A DNA stretch of 64,000 nucleotides from T1Sed10-7 sp046540855 (GTDB lineage: Bacteria > Actinomycetota > Nitriliruptoria > Nitriliruptorales > Nitriliruptoraceae), in the NCBI GenBank assembly GCA_046540855.1, contig JBKHEJ010000001.1:1-64000 (forward strand). Reading direction: 5' to 3'. Position numbers and translations under genes: made by a program. Below, piece after piece: positions 42,842-50,923 of the stretch. Under the pieces are notes generated by a model, which made no database searches, had not been told where the DNA came from, and saw only the letters and a program-made list of their open reading frames with translations. The stretch's first letter is position 1. Each line of letters begins with the position of its first letter.

Positions 42842-43778
42842 GATCACCCCGTGGATCCAGCAAGCTCGACACCAGATCGACCGTCAGGCTGACGAGCACG
42901 TTCGCCACGGCTGCGAACAGGATGACCCCCTGGAGCACCAGAAGGTCGCGCCGCCCGATGCTGGTCGCTACCAGTTGGCCCATCCCCGGCAGGTTGAACA
43001 CCGTCTCGACGATCACCGCACCGGTGAGCAGATCGGCGAAGCTGCTGCCGAGCACGGCGGTCGTCGGTGCCAGACTCGGCCGCAGCTCGTGGCGCAGCAG
43101 AAGGCCGCGAGGTCGCACGCCACGCGCACGCGCCGCCCGCAGATGGTCCGCATCGAGGCCATCGAGCAGGCTGGCACGTACCACGCGGGCCGGCACACCG
43201 GCCAGCGGCAGGCCGAGAGCCAGTGCGGGCAGTACCAGGTGGCGCAGGTGCGCGAGGGGATCCTCGCTCAGGGGCACCGCACCGGTGGCGGGCAGCCACT
43301 CGAGCCGAACGGCGAACACCAGCACCAGGATCATCGCGAGGAAGAAGGAGGCGATGGAGGTCGCGCTCGTCGCTAACAGGGTGATGCCGCGGTCGGTCCA
43401 GGAGCCGGGTCGCCGTGATGCCCAGATGCCTGCAGGCAGCCCGACCATCACGGCCACCAGCAGTGCGCTCACGGCCAACTGGAGCGTCGGCAGCACGCGT
43501 TCGCCCACCAGGGCCGTCACCGGTCGGCCGTGATACACCGAGTTCCCGAGGTCGCCGCGGGAGACGTCAGCCAGCCAGGCGCCGAAGCGGGCGCCGATCG
43601 GCTGATCGGCCTCGAGCTCCGCGCGTAACGCGTCGATCTGGGCTGGTGTCGCTTCCGGCCCGAGCATCACCGCAGCAGCGTCTCCTGGCAGACCGTGGAC
43701 CATCAGGAAGGCGAGGGTCGCGACCACGACCAGGGTGGGGATCACCGCGGCGATGCGTCGCACCAGCGCTGCGGTCAC
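42828..43778 (-). CDS. dppB: Dipeptide ABC transporter permease (DppB type), system 2
   Basis: Inner-membrane permease of 316 aa with the N-terminal helix LVRRIAAVIPTLVVVATLAF, GDLGNSVYHGRPV in the first loop, the EAA region AARARGVRPRGLLLRHELRPS and the C-terminal LVSSLLDPR. The GTG start overlaps the binding-protein stop by 4 nt (GTGA). Loops are richer in Ala/Arg/Leu than in the other two DppB proteins, and the sequence looks the most diverged of the three. Confidence 0.9.
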   Translation of the reverse strand: MTAALVRRIAAVIPTLVVVATLAFLMVHGLPGDAAAVMLGPEATPAQIDALRAELEADQPIGARFGAWLADVSRGDLGNSVYHGRPVTALVGERVLPTLQLAVSALLVAVMVGLPAGIWASRRPGSWTDRGITLLATSATSIASFFLAMILVLVFAVRLEWLPATGAVPLSEDPLAHLRHLVLPALALGLPLAGVPARVVRASLLDGLDADHLRAARARGVRPRGLLLRHELRPSLAPTTAVLGSSFADLLTGAVIVETVFNLPGMGQLVATSIGRRDLLVLQGVILFAAVANVLVSLTVDLVSSLLDPRGDHVRV

Positions 43779-45424
43779 CGTGACAGCCAGACGGTGGAGA
43801 GATCGGGCTGGAGATCGGTGTCCTGCAGCCCGCGGAGCTCGCTGCGGTGGGCGACCACCCGGCGGATATCGCCGATCTTGATGCGTGGCACGTCCTCATG
43901 GAACCGTTGCTGTACCGCCGCCCACAGCTCTTGACGGCTCGGGAGGTCGTCGACGGCGCGCAGCTGGTCGAGCAACGCTTCCTTCTCGGGGTCCTCCCAC
44001 CATCCCCCGGCCTGGGCGGTGAGGTTGCGCATGATCGGATCGGGTCGGAAGCTCGCCGAGGCGACGTAGAGCTCGTAGCGGCTCTCGTCGGACCGCCACG
44101 ACGACAGGGTGGCACCATCGACCACCTCGACCTCGACGGTGAACCCGACCTCGCGCAGCTGCTGGGCGATCACCAGGGAGGCGTTGTGCTCCACGGGCAG
44201 CTCCAGGGTCGTCAGGAGACGCAGCCGGGTACCCAGGGCGTCGGCTTCGGCGAGGAGCGCTCGGGCGCCCTCGGGGTCGCGGGGGTGGTAGTGCTCCGAG
44301 CCGGCCTCGCTGCTCCACAGGGCCGCGCCGGGCAGGAGGTCAGGGTCGAGCTCGTAGGCGCCCGTCCCGACCGCCGCTTGGAGGATGGCATCGTGGTCCA
44401 GCGCCCGTTGGATGGCCTGTCGGACACCCAGCGGCTCCAGGGCCGGTGCGCGGCGGTTCAGTACCAGGTTGAGCCAGACGTCCGCGGCCTCGAGCCGCGC
44501 GGTGATGTCCGGGTCGCGCTCGAGCACGGGAAGCTGGTCCGGGCTGACCGTCTCCAGCAGGTGGACATCGCCGGCGCGAAGCGCTGCGACCCGGGCGGCT
44601 TCGTCGGGCAGCGGGATGAACTCGAGCGCGGCAGCGTGGCGGGGCCGGTAGCCGGCGTAGCCGTCGGCCGGTCCAGGCGGTGGACGGTAGGTCTCCGCAC
44701 GCTCGAGCCGGATCTGGCGGCCTGGCTCCCACCCGTCGACCCGGTACGGGCCGGTGCCGATCGGTGCTGCGAGGCTCGTTGCGTCGGAGCGGTCGAGGAC
44801 GTGGGCAGGATGGATGGTGGCGGCCTGAAGCTGCCGGGTGAGGGACTGGGGGATGGTGCCGTAGGGGTGGTGCAGCTGCAGCCGTACGGTCAGTGGGTCC
44901 GGTGCCGAGAGTGCCTCCACCGCGTCGAGAAGCGCCGCTCCGAGGCCGGAGAGCTGCCCCCACCGCTCAAGCGAGGCGATGACGTCTGTCGCGGTCAGGG
45001 GTGTTCCGTCGTGGAACCGGATCCCGGGCCGGAGGGTGATCGTGTGGACGAGGTCATCGTCCGAGACGTGATGCTCGGCGGCGAGCAGGGGGACCGGTCG
45101 GTGCCGAGCATCGGAGGTGAACAGCGTCTCGTACACATGGCCGGTGATCAGCAGCACCAAGGTGTCCGTGGAGCGGTGAGGGTCGAGATGCGGGGGCTCC
45201 CCGCTCGTGCCGACGCGGATCGTGCCCTCAGGCGTGACCGCCTCGTCACGGTCCACCGTGCTCGCTGAGGTTGCGACCTGCCGCTGGCCCGGCTCCAGGA
45301 GCCCGGCCAGTATCGCGATGCCCCCACCGGTGGCTATCAGCAGGAGGAGCAGGGCTACGGTCGGCGCCCCCCGGCCGGTGCCTCGCTCAGCACCGATCCT
45401 GCGATGCGCGTACCGACCGATCAT
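43775..45424 (-). CDS. Peptide ABC transporter substrate-binding protein 3, membrane-anchored
   Basis: Family 5 solute-binding protein of 549 aa. Unlike the other three it has no lipobox Cys: the N-terminus is a basic stretch followed by one hydrophobic helix at about residues 21-43, so it is probably held as an uncleaved membrane anchor. The binding domain starts near TIRVGTSGEPPHLDPH and includes IRFHDGTPLTATDVIASLERW and APIGTGPYRVDGW. First in an operon with two permeases but no ATPases; these may borrow the ATPases of system 1 or 3 (inference). It diverges from the S9 peptidase region across site 10. Confidence 0.88.
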   Translation of the reverse strand: MIGRYAHRRIGAERGTGRGAPTVALLLLLIATGGGIAILAGLLEPGQRQVATSASTVDRDEAVTPEGTIRVGTSGEPPHLDPHRSTDTLVLLITGHVYETLFTSDARHRPVPLLAAEHHVSDDDLVHTITLRPGIRFHDGTPLTATDVIASLERWGQLSGLGAALLDAVEALSAPDPLTVRLQLHHPYGTIPQSLTRQLQAATIHPAHVLDRSDATSLAAPIGTGPYRVDGWEPGRQIRLERAETYRPPPGPADGYAGYRPRHAAALEFIPLPDEAARVAALRAGDVHLLETVSPDQLPVLERDPDITARLEAADVWLNLVLNRRAPALEPLGVRQAIQRALDHDAILQAAVGTGAYELDPDLLPGAALWSSEAGSEHYHPRDPEGARALLAEADALGTRLRLLTTLELPVEHNASLVIAQQLREVGFTVEVEVVDGATLSSWRSDESRYELYVASASFRPDPIMRNLTAQAGGWWEDPEKEALLDQLRAVDDLPSRQELWAAVQQRFHEDVPRIKIGDIRRVVAHRSELRGLQDTDLQPDLSTVWLSR

Positions 45425-45499
45425 CTCCGGGTCCGTTCCTTCGTCGTCGCGTTCAGAGCTGCAGGAGGGGTACCGACCGCTAGGGTAGAAGCACTCCGT

Positions 45500-45515
45500 A
45501 CGAACGCTTGCACGT
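45500..45515. promoter_or_regulatory. Operator-like site 10 (11/14)
   Basis: ACGAACG-CT-TGCACGT, with a strong left half and weak right half, between the binding protein 3 gene and the relic/S9 peptidase region. TAGGGT at 45481-45486 precedes it for rightward transcription. The sequence CCGTACGAACGCT is shared with the site at 59390. Confidence 0.58.
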
Positions 45516-45642
45516 GTACTTGCGCATGGAGAGGCGCGCTGCTCGGGCGCTCACGACGGTGTACCCGAAGCGAGGAGGCCGCATGGCAACCGTCACGTCT
45601 GACCACGCCGCGCTCCGCCGGGGCGTGCCTGTCCTGCGGTTG

Positions 45643-45758
45643 CCCCGCACGGCCACGCCATCGAGCGGGCCCGAGCGGCTCAGCGCGCCTGGTCCGACGG
45701 AACCTCCGCGCCTGCCGACCACCGGCGGAGCCGGACCCACCCCTTCCAGGAGCGAGCC
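45643..45758 (+). pseudogene. Relic of biotin carboxylase 3' end and leader
   Basis: Bases 45643-45665 are identical to 16074-16096 inside the intact biotin carboxylase gene; after a large deletion the similarity resumes at the gene's end (GCGCGCCTGGTCCGA) and runs into the BCCP leader. No carboxylase frame survives. The stretch 45516-45642 may hold more eroded pieces but I cannot align it with confidence. Confidence 0.7.
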
Positions 45759-45770
45759 ATGACCGAGATG
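45721..45770 (+). repeat. Direct repeat, right copy (50 bp identical to 16492-16541)
   Basis: Exact copy in the same orientation of the BCCP leader and first codons, including the AGGAGCGAGCC ribosome site. It marks the right edge of the 29-kb block. Confidence 0.9.
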
Positions 45771-45888
45771 AGCGCCCAGATGGCGGAGGGAGACCCCCGT
45801 CGAGGCCGGGGCCGCCGGCACGGTCACCCTCGAGGTCAAGGAGGGCCAGGGCAGCGAGGAGGACGACCTCATGGCAACGATCCAGTGA
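45759..45888 (+). pseudogene. Decayed biotin carboxyl carrier gene lacking the biotin site
   Basis: Starts MTEMSAQMAE like the intact gene (MTEMRAEMAA) and ends with the same CGATCCAGTGAGC, but is 130 nt long instead of 210. The lost 80 nt include the ESMKME biotin motif and shift the frame. By chance the shifted frame runs in register into the S9 peptidase gene, so a gene caller would give that enzyme a false 42-residue N-terminus. Confidence 0.85.
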
Positions 45889-47732
45889 GCACCGCCGACG
45901 TGAGCCCCCCGCTCTCGATCGACCAGCTGCTCGCGGCCACACCGCTCGCGGGTATCGAGCCGCCGGTGTGGACCCCTGACGGCGGGGCCGTGATCATCGC
46001 CTCGCCGCTGGGAGGTGCTACCGAGCTGTGGGCGTTCCCGGTCGACGGCGGCGCACCCGAGCGTCTGACGACCGGCATGGGCTCGGTCGGCCACCTCGCC
46101 TCGGCGCTGCCGCGGGTCTCCCCCGACGGCCGATGGTTGTCCTACCTCTCCGGTGACATCGGCGACACCGAGGTGTGGCTCCAGCCCTTCGACGGCGGAC
46201 CGGCGGTGCAGCTCACCCGGCTCGGCGCCAACATCACCTCGCTGGCCTGGGCGCCGGACGGCCGTTCCATGGTCGTGGCGGCCAACCGTTACGGCACCTA
46301 CGACGTCTTCCACGTCGCCGTGCCGGACGGCACCGCGACCCGGCTGACCTCCGACGTCGCCTACGAGGTCCAGCCGACCCTCACCCCCGACGGTCGGCAC
46401 CTGCTCCATGTGCGCCTGGACGCGACCTGGACCGCACGGGACGTGCTCGTCACCCCGCTCGACGGGGGTGAGGAGCGTCTGCTGGTCCACGACGACCGCT
46501 GGTTCGACTACCAGTACGGCCGCTGGTTCGGCACGCCGGTGCTGTCCCCGGACGGCGGCACCGTGGTGTTCCGCTCCTACCGCTCCGACTGGCTGAACCT
46601 GTGGGCCGTGCCCTTCGAGGGCGGCGAGCCCCGCCAGCTCGCCCCGGACGCGGCCGACCAGGACCAGGCGGCGTTCTCGCCGGATGGCCGCCGCCTCGTC
46701 TACACCTCCAACCGGGACGCGCGGGTCTCGCTCCACCTCCTCGACCTCGACGGCGGTGCGCCTCGCTCGCTGGTCGATCCCGGCGATGGGGTGTGCGCCT
46801 TCCCGGCGTTCTCGCCCGACGGGCGCTTCGTCGCCTTCACCCTGGCGACGGCGCACCACCCCGCCGACCTGCACGTCGTCGAGGTCGCCACCGGCGAGGT
46901 GACCCGGCTCACCCGGTCGGTGCCGCGCAGTTTCGAGGCGCGGACCGTGACGCCGGAGCGGGTGACCTACCCCGGCCACGACGGGCTCGAGATCCCCGGG
47001 TTCCTCTACCGACCGGAGTCGGTCGGCGTGACACCCAACGGCGCCGGGGTGGTCGTGGTCCACGGCGGGCCGACGATGCAGTGGTTCCCCGCCTACGACG
47101 GCTACGCGCAGTTCCTCACGCTGCAGGGCTACACCCTGCTGCTGCCCAACATCCGCGGCAGCGCCGGGTACGGCCGGGCCTTCGAGGAGGCGAACGATCG
47201 TGACTGGCTCGGCGGTGACCTGCAGGACGTGGTCGCCGGTGGCCAGGTACTCGCGGGCCTCGACAGCGTCGATGCGGACCGCCTCGCCGTCACGGGGCTG
47301 AGCTACGGCGGCATCATGTCGATGGGCGTGGCGAGCTTCACCCGCGGGGCGTTCCGCGCTGCGGCAAGCCTGTCCGGGTACGGCGACTTCCTGCACATGA
47401 TGGAGGAGCAGGAGTTCCGGCACCAGCAGTTGCTGCGCAAGGAGCTCGGCGACCCGGTGGAGGACGAGGCGATCTACCGGCGGGCCTCCTCGATCCTGAA
47501 GGTCAAGGACGCGACAACCCCGCTGCTGATCGTGCACGGGGAGGGTCGCTTCCCGGGCTCCGATGCCGGCCGGCGCTTCGCCGAGGCGATGCAGCGCGAG
47601 TACAAGGTCTTCCGGTACGTCGTCTACCCCGGTGAGCACTACTACGTGACGGGCCGGGCCAACGTGCGCGCGATGTGGCGCGAGGTGGACGACTTCTTCC
47701 GCACCTACCTCGACCTCGCGACGGATCGCTGA
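45885..47732 (+). CDS. S9 family (prolyl oligopeptidase-like) serine peptidase
   Basis: Two-domain serine peptidase of 615 aa: an N-terminal WD40-like beta-propeller with repeats such as FSPDGRRLVYTSN and FSPDGRFVAFTLA, and a C-terminal alpha/beta-hydrolase domain. Nucleophile Ser473 lies in GLSYGG and the catalytic His585 in PGEHYY. The acid is less clear, because the usual HGxxD reads HGEGRFPGSDAGR. No signal peptide. The GTG at 45885 overlaps the BCCP relic stop (GTGA), the same arrangement as at 16736. It probably trims peptides after import. Transcription likely starts at the TAGGGT/site 10 promoter. Confidence 0.9.
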   Translation: MSTADVSPPLSIDQLLAATPLAGIEPPVWTPDGGAVIIASPLGGATELWAFPVDGGAPERLTTGMGSVGHLASALPRVSPDGRWLSYLSGDIGDTEVWLQPFDGGPAVQLTRLGANITSLAWAPDGRSMVVAANRYGTYDVFHVAVPDGTATRLTSDVAYEVQPTLTPDGRHLLHVRLDATWTARDVLVTPLDGGEERLLVHDDRWFDYQYGRWFGTPVLSPDGGTVVFRSYRSDWLNLWAVPFEGGEPRQLAPDAADQDQAAFSPDGRRLVYTSNRDARVSLHLLDLDGGAPRSLVDPGDGVCAFPAFSPDGRFVAFTLATAHHPADLHVVEVATGEVTRLTRSVPRSFEARTVTPERVTYPGHDGLEIPGFLYRPESVGVTPNGAGVVVVHGGPTMQWFPAYDGYAQFLTLQGYTLLLPNIRGSAGYGRAFEEANDRDWLGGDLQDVVAGGQVLAGLDSVDADRLAVTGLSYGGIMSMGVASFTRGAFRAAASLSGYGDFLHMMEEQEFRHQQLLRKELGDPVEDEAIYRRASSILKVKDATTPLLIVHGEGRFPGSDAGRRFAEAMQREYKVFRYVVYPGEHYYVTGRANVRAMWREVDDFFRTYLDLATDR

Positions 47733-47860
47733 GGGGCGGGGCCCGGCCCGGCTCGGATCACCACACCCCGGGAGGTGCCACGTGACCACGCCCGTCCCGG
47801 AGCCGCAGCTCACCTGCCGGCTGGCTGCCAGCGAGCGAACCGTGATGACCCTAGAAGCAT

Positions 47861-47876
47861 GCGAGCGAGCGTTCGT
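47861..47876. promoter_or_regulatory. Operator-like site 11 (12/14)
   Basis: GCGAGCG-AG-CGTTCGT upstream of the luciferase-like gene at 47959; TAGGGT at 47890-47895 follows it, so here the site lies over the -35 region. A GTG at 47782 after GGGAGG opens a 36-codon frame that runs across the site; it looks like a leftover gene start and is not called. Confidence 0.65.
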
Positions 47877-47958
47877 TCAGCGGCTCGGCTAGGGTCTCCT
47901 CCTGCAGCCGACCGGCGCCCGCGTTCGCGTGGAGCCGCCGTCACGACAGGAGCGGACC

Positions 47959-49041
47959 ATGACGGTCGAGGTTGGGCTCGGGGTGTTCTCCGGCGAGTGG
48001 CATCCGGGGACGGGACTGGACCACGGCGAGACCCTGCGGGAGTCGATCGATCAGGTCGTCCACGCGGAGCAGGCGGGCCTGGACAGCGTCTGGATCAGCG
48101 AGCACCACTTCCACGAGTCCCGCTTCGTCGGCTCCGTGGCGCCCTACGCGGCGGCCATGGTCCAGGCGACCTCGCGGATCAAGGTCGGACTTGGGCTCGC
48201 GCTCGCGCCGCTGCACGATCCCATCCGCATGGCCGAGGACGCAGCCTTCCTCGACGTGCTCTCCAGCGGCCGCTTCGAACTCGGGCTCGGCATCGGCTAC
48301 CGCGACATCGAGTACGAGGGCTTCGGCGGGCACCGCAAGCAGCGCGTCGGCCGTACCGTGGAGCTGATCGAGATCTGCCGGCAGGCCTGGGCCGACGGCC
48401 CGGTCGACTACGAGGGGCGCTACTACCAGCGGCACGGCATCGAGGTCACGCCCAAGCCGGTCCAGCCGGGCGGTCCGCCGGTCATGATGGGTGGCCACCA
48501 CCCCAACGCCCTGGACCGCTGCGCTCGGCTCGGCGACCGCTTCTGCATGGATGCCGGCACCGACTCCGAGGCCTACGAGGAGGGCGAGGGCCGCAACCGC
48601 GACATCTTCGACCGGGTGGCCTCGGCGGTGCGGCTGTACCGCGAGGCGCTCGAGCGGCACGGCAAGGACACCGCGAACCCGCACTTCTCGCTCAACGTGG
48701 GCGGGTTCCTCCACCCGGATGGTCGGGACGCCGCCTGGGAGACCCTGGCGGAGGCCTACCTGATGACCCGGCGGGTCTACGGCGACTGGTACGGGCTCGA
48801 TCCGGCGGACTACGCCGACTGGTACCCGGACCGCCTGACCCCCGAGGAGATCGAGCAGCGCAAGGGGGAGCTGTTGCTCGGGACGCCGGACGACATCGCG
48901 CCCGTGCTCGAGCGGGTGCGGGAGATCGTCGGCGACAACCTCCACGTGATGTTCCGCTCGAAGTACCCGTTGGTGGACGACGCGGCGACGCGCACCTCCA
49001 TCGACCTGCTCGCCGAGATCCGTCGCCGCCTGGTCGACTGA
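47959..49041 (+). CDS. Luciferase-like (LLM class) flavin/F420-dependent oxidoreductase A
   Basis: TIM-barrel oxidoreductase of the bacterial luciferase superfamily, 360 aa. Family signs: DSVWISEHHFHES near residues 43-55, RIKVGLGLALAPLHDPIRMAED, SSGRFELGLGIGYRDIEYEGFG and PPVMMGGHHPNALDR. Such enzymes use FMNH2 or F420H2 to oxidise or reduce small organic compounds. AGGAG stands 6 nt before the ATG. First of a rightward operon with an EthD-domain gene and an amidohydrolase. Substrate unknown. Confidence 0.88.
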   Translation: MTVEVGLGVFSGEWHPGTGLDHGETLRESIDQVVHAEQAGLDSVWISEHHFHESRFVGSVAPYAAAMVQATSRIKVGLGLALAPLHDPIRMAEDAAFLDVLSSGRFELGLGIGYRDIEYEGFGGHRKQRVGRTVELIEICRQAWADGPVDYEGRYYQRHGIEVTPKPVQPGGPPVMMGGHHPNALDRCARLGDRFCMDAGTDSEAYEEGEGRNRDIFDRVASAVRLYREALERHGKDTANPHFSLNVGGFLHPDGRDAAWETLAEAYLMTRRVYGDWYGLDPADYADWYPDRLTPEEIEQRKGELLLGTPDDIAPVLERVREIVGDNLHVMFRSKYPLVDDAATRTSIDLLAEIRRRLVD

Positions 49042-49067
49042 CCCTCGCACCGCACCGAGGTGGCCGG

Positions 49068-49715
49068 ATGATCACACGGTTCTGGCTCGGGCGGCGTCGG
49101 GATGGGCTGTCCCGCCCGGCGTTCAGCGCGCACTGGCACGGCGTCCACGGGGCGTTCGGTCTGGCGCTGCCGGGCCTGCGCGCCTACGTCCAGAACCACC
49201 GGCTTCCGATCACGGCGGGCACCACGCCGCCGTCCTTCGACGGGTGCTCGGAGCTGGACTTCGACGACATCGCCGCGATGCAGGCCGCGTTCCGCTCACC
49301 CGCGGCCGAGGCAGCCGATCGTGACGAGTGGTGCTTCGCCGACCCAGACCGCTTCGGGGTGGTCGTCTCGACCCGCCAGGTCCTACTGGGCGAGGACGTG
49401 GCAGACACCCCGGCCCGGCTGCTCTGCTTCGTCCGCGGGGTGCCCGGCCGGCCGCGGGCAGCGCTCCACGACGCGGTGCTCGCCACCGCTGTCGCGGACG
49501 GCAGCGGCGCCGGCGCGGTCCGCGTCGAGGTCCTCACCGCGATCGACGACGCACCCGAGCCACAGGCCGCCGATCTCGTCGTGTCCCTGTGGTTCCCGTC
49601 CGTGCCGGTGCTGTCGGCCGGCGTCTCGGGCTGGGCAGCGGCGACGAGCGACGCGCTTGCCGGGCTCGCGTGCGGTCGCGAGACCGCCCTGGTCCATCCG
49701 AAGAGGCTGCGATGA
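49068..49715 (+). CDS. EthD domain-containing protein
   Basis: 215 aa. The N-terminal domain has the EthD pattern (RFWLGRRRDGLSRPAFSAHWHGVHG, YVQNHRLP, FDDIAAMQAAFRSP, then DEWCFADPDRF) of dimeric alpha-beta-barrel proteins that accompany oxidative degradation of organics. The second half (from ARLLCFVRGVPG) looks like a repeat of the same fold with little sequence conservation. It starts 26 bp after oxidoreductase A, and its stop overlaps the next start (ATGA). Probably an accessory or isomerase-like partner of the oxidoreductase; this is inference. Confidence 0.8.
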   Translation: MITRFWLGRRRDGLSRPAFSAHWHGVHGAFGLALPGLRAYVQNHRLPITAGTTPPSFDGCSELDFDDIAAMQAAFRSPAAEAADRDEWCFADPDRFGVVVSTRQVLLGEDVADTPARLLCFVRGVPGRPRAALHDAVLATAVADGSGAGAVRVEVLTAIDDAPEPQAADLVVSLWFPSVPVLSAGVSGWAAATSDALAGLACGRETALVHPKRLR

Positions 49716-50923
49716 CCGACCGAACCGCCATACCGACCCCGCAGCGCCTGCGCGGAGGGATGTGGCTGGACACCGCGACGGGCGAACGGGAGCCCGCGGA
49801 CCTCCTCGTCGTCGGGGGCCGGCTCGTCGCGGACGACGGGCGCGAGGCCAGCGAGTCGGACCTGACCGGCTGCACGGTGCTGTACGGCCCGTGGGACTGT
49901 CACGTCCACCCCGGCGAGGACCTCTACGGCCCCGACGGCGGCGAGTTCCTCGAGACCTCCCCAGCCCGCACGATCCGTGCCGGGGAGAACCTCCGCGCCG
50001 CGGTCGCGGCCGGGATCACCGGGGTGCGCTGCGTCGACGAGGCCGACGACATCGATCTCGAGTACGCCCAGGCGATCGAGGCGGGCCGCTTCGCCGGCCC
50101 CCGCGTCCGTGGGACGGGTCGTGCGCTCCGGGCGACCGGTGGCCACGGCACCTTCTACCCCAAGGTGCACGCGCACGTCCGGTCGATGCACGTCATCGAT
50201 GGCCCCGTCGCGGCCTCCCGGGCGGTCCGGGAGCAGGTCGAGCGGGGCGCGCACTGGATCAAGGTGATGCTCACCGGCGGGCTCGCGAGCCGGTACGAGG
50301 AGGTGGATCAGGCACAGCTGACCGACGAGGAGCTCGCCGCGGTCGTGACCACCGCCGCCCAGCGTGGTCTGCCCGTCGCTGCGCACTGCGGCGGCGCCGG
50401 CCCCGCCATCCGCTTCGCGCAGCTCGGCGGGCGCTCCATCGAGCACGGCTACGCGCTGACCGAGGAGGCGGTCGCCGCCATGGCGGCCCACGGCACCTGG
50501 CTCGTGCCGACGATCGGGGTCACCCACGACCCGTCGTTCCTCGCCGAGGGGGACAACTGGCCGGACTTCTCCCTGGAACGCGCCGAGGCCAGTCGCGCCC
50601 GCCACGCCGAGTCCCTGGCCATGGCCCGGGCCGCGGGGGTGCGTCTCGCGGTCGGCGCGGACCTCAACCCGATCGCCGAGCGGTTCCACGCCGAGCTCGC
50701 CCTGCTCGAGGAGGCCGGGATGCCCCGACGGGAGGTGCTGCACGCGGCCACGGTCGGTGGGCGCGCGATGAACGGGTTCCAGGACGCGTCCGCCCCGGAG
50801 CCGGGTGCGGTCGCCGACCTCGTCGCGGTGGAGGGCGATCCGATGGCCGACCCCCGGGTGCTGGCCGAGCCGGCTCTGGTACTGGTCGGCGGTGCCGTCC
50901 GGGTCAGCCGTCGCGCCAGCTGA
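49712..50923 (+). CDS. Amidohydrolase superfamily protein, paralogue of 19904
   Basis: Binuclear metal hydrolase of 403 aa, closely similar in plan to the gene at 19904: DCHVHPGED (His pair), HWIKVMLTGG (carbamylated Lys), VAAHCGG, IEHGYAL and VGADLNP. Shared stretches such as ARTIRAGENL and GGRSIEHGYAL show common descent. No signal peptide. Co-translated with the EthD gene. Third positions appear more GC-rich than in the in-block paralogue. Probably acts on an N-acyl or Xaa-Pro-like amide produced or released by the upstream enzymes (inference). Confidence 0.88.
   Translation: MTDRTAIPTPQRLRGGMWLDTATGEREPADLLVVGGRLVADDGREASESDLTGCTVLYGPWDCHVHPGEDLYGPDGGEFLETSPARTIRAGENLRAAVAAGITGVRCVDEADDIDLEYAQAIEAGRFAGPRVRGTGRALRATGGHGTFYPKVHAHVRSMHVIDGPVAASRAVREQVERGAHWIKVMLTGGLASRYEEVDQAQLTDEELAAVVTTAAQRGLPVAAHCGGAGPAIRFAQLGGRSIEHGYALTEEAVAAMAAHGTWLVPTIGVTHDPSFLAEGDNWPDFSLERAEASRARHAESLAMARAAGVRLAVGADLNPIAERFHAELALLEEAGMPRREVLHAATVGGRAMNGFQDASAPEPGAVADLVAVEGDPMADPRVLAEPALVLVGGAVRVSRRAS

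Noticed and set aside
16492..45770. Insertion sequence or phage ends at the block edges
   Set aside because: No transposase, integrase, terminal inverted repeats or tRNA were seen; the repeats are parts of metabolic genes.
45480..47813. Minus-strand frame of 777 codons
   Set aside because: Shadow of the S9 peptidase gene, whose active-site motifs lie on the plus strand.
47782..47892. Small GTG-started frame of 36 codons after the S9 peptidase
   Set aside because: Has a fair ribosome site but crosses the operator-like site, shows no conserved feature and ends at once; more likely a leftover gene start.
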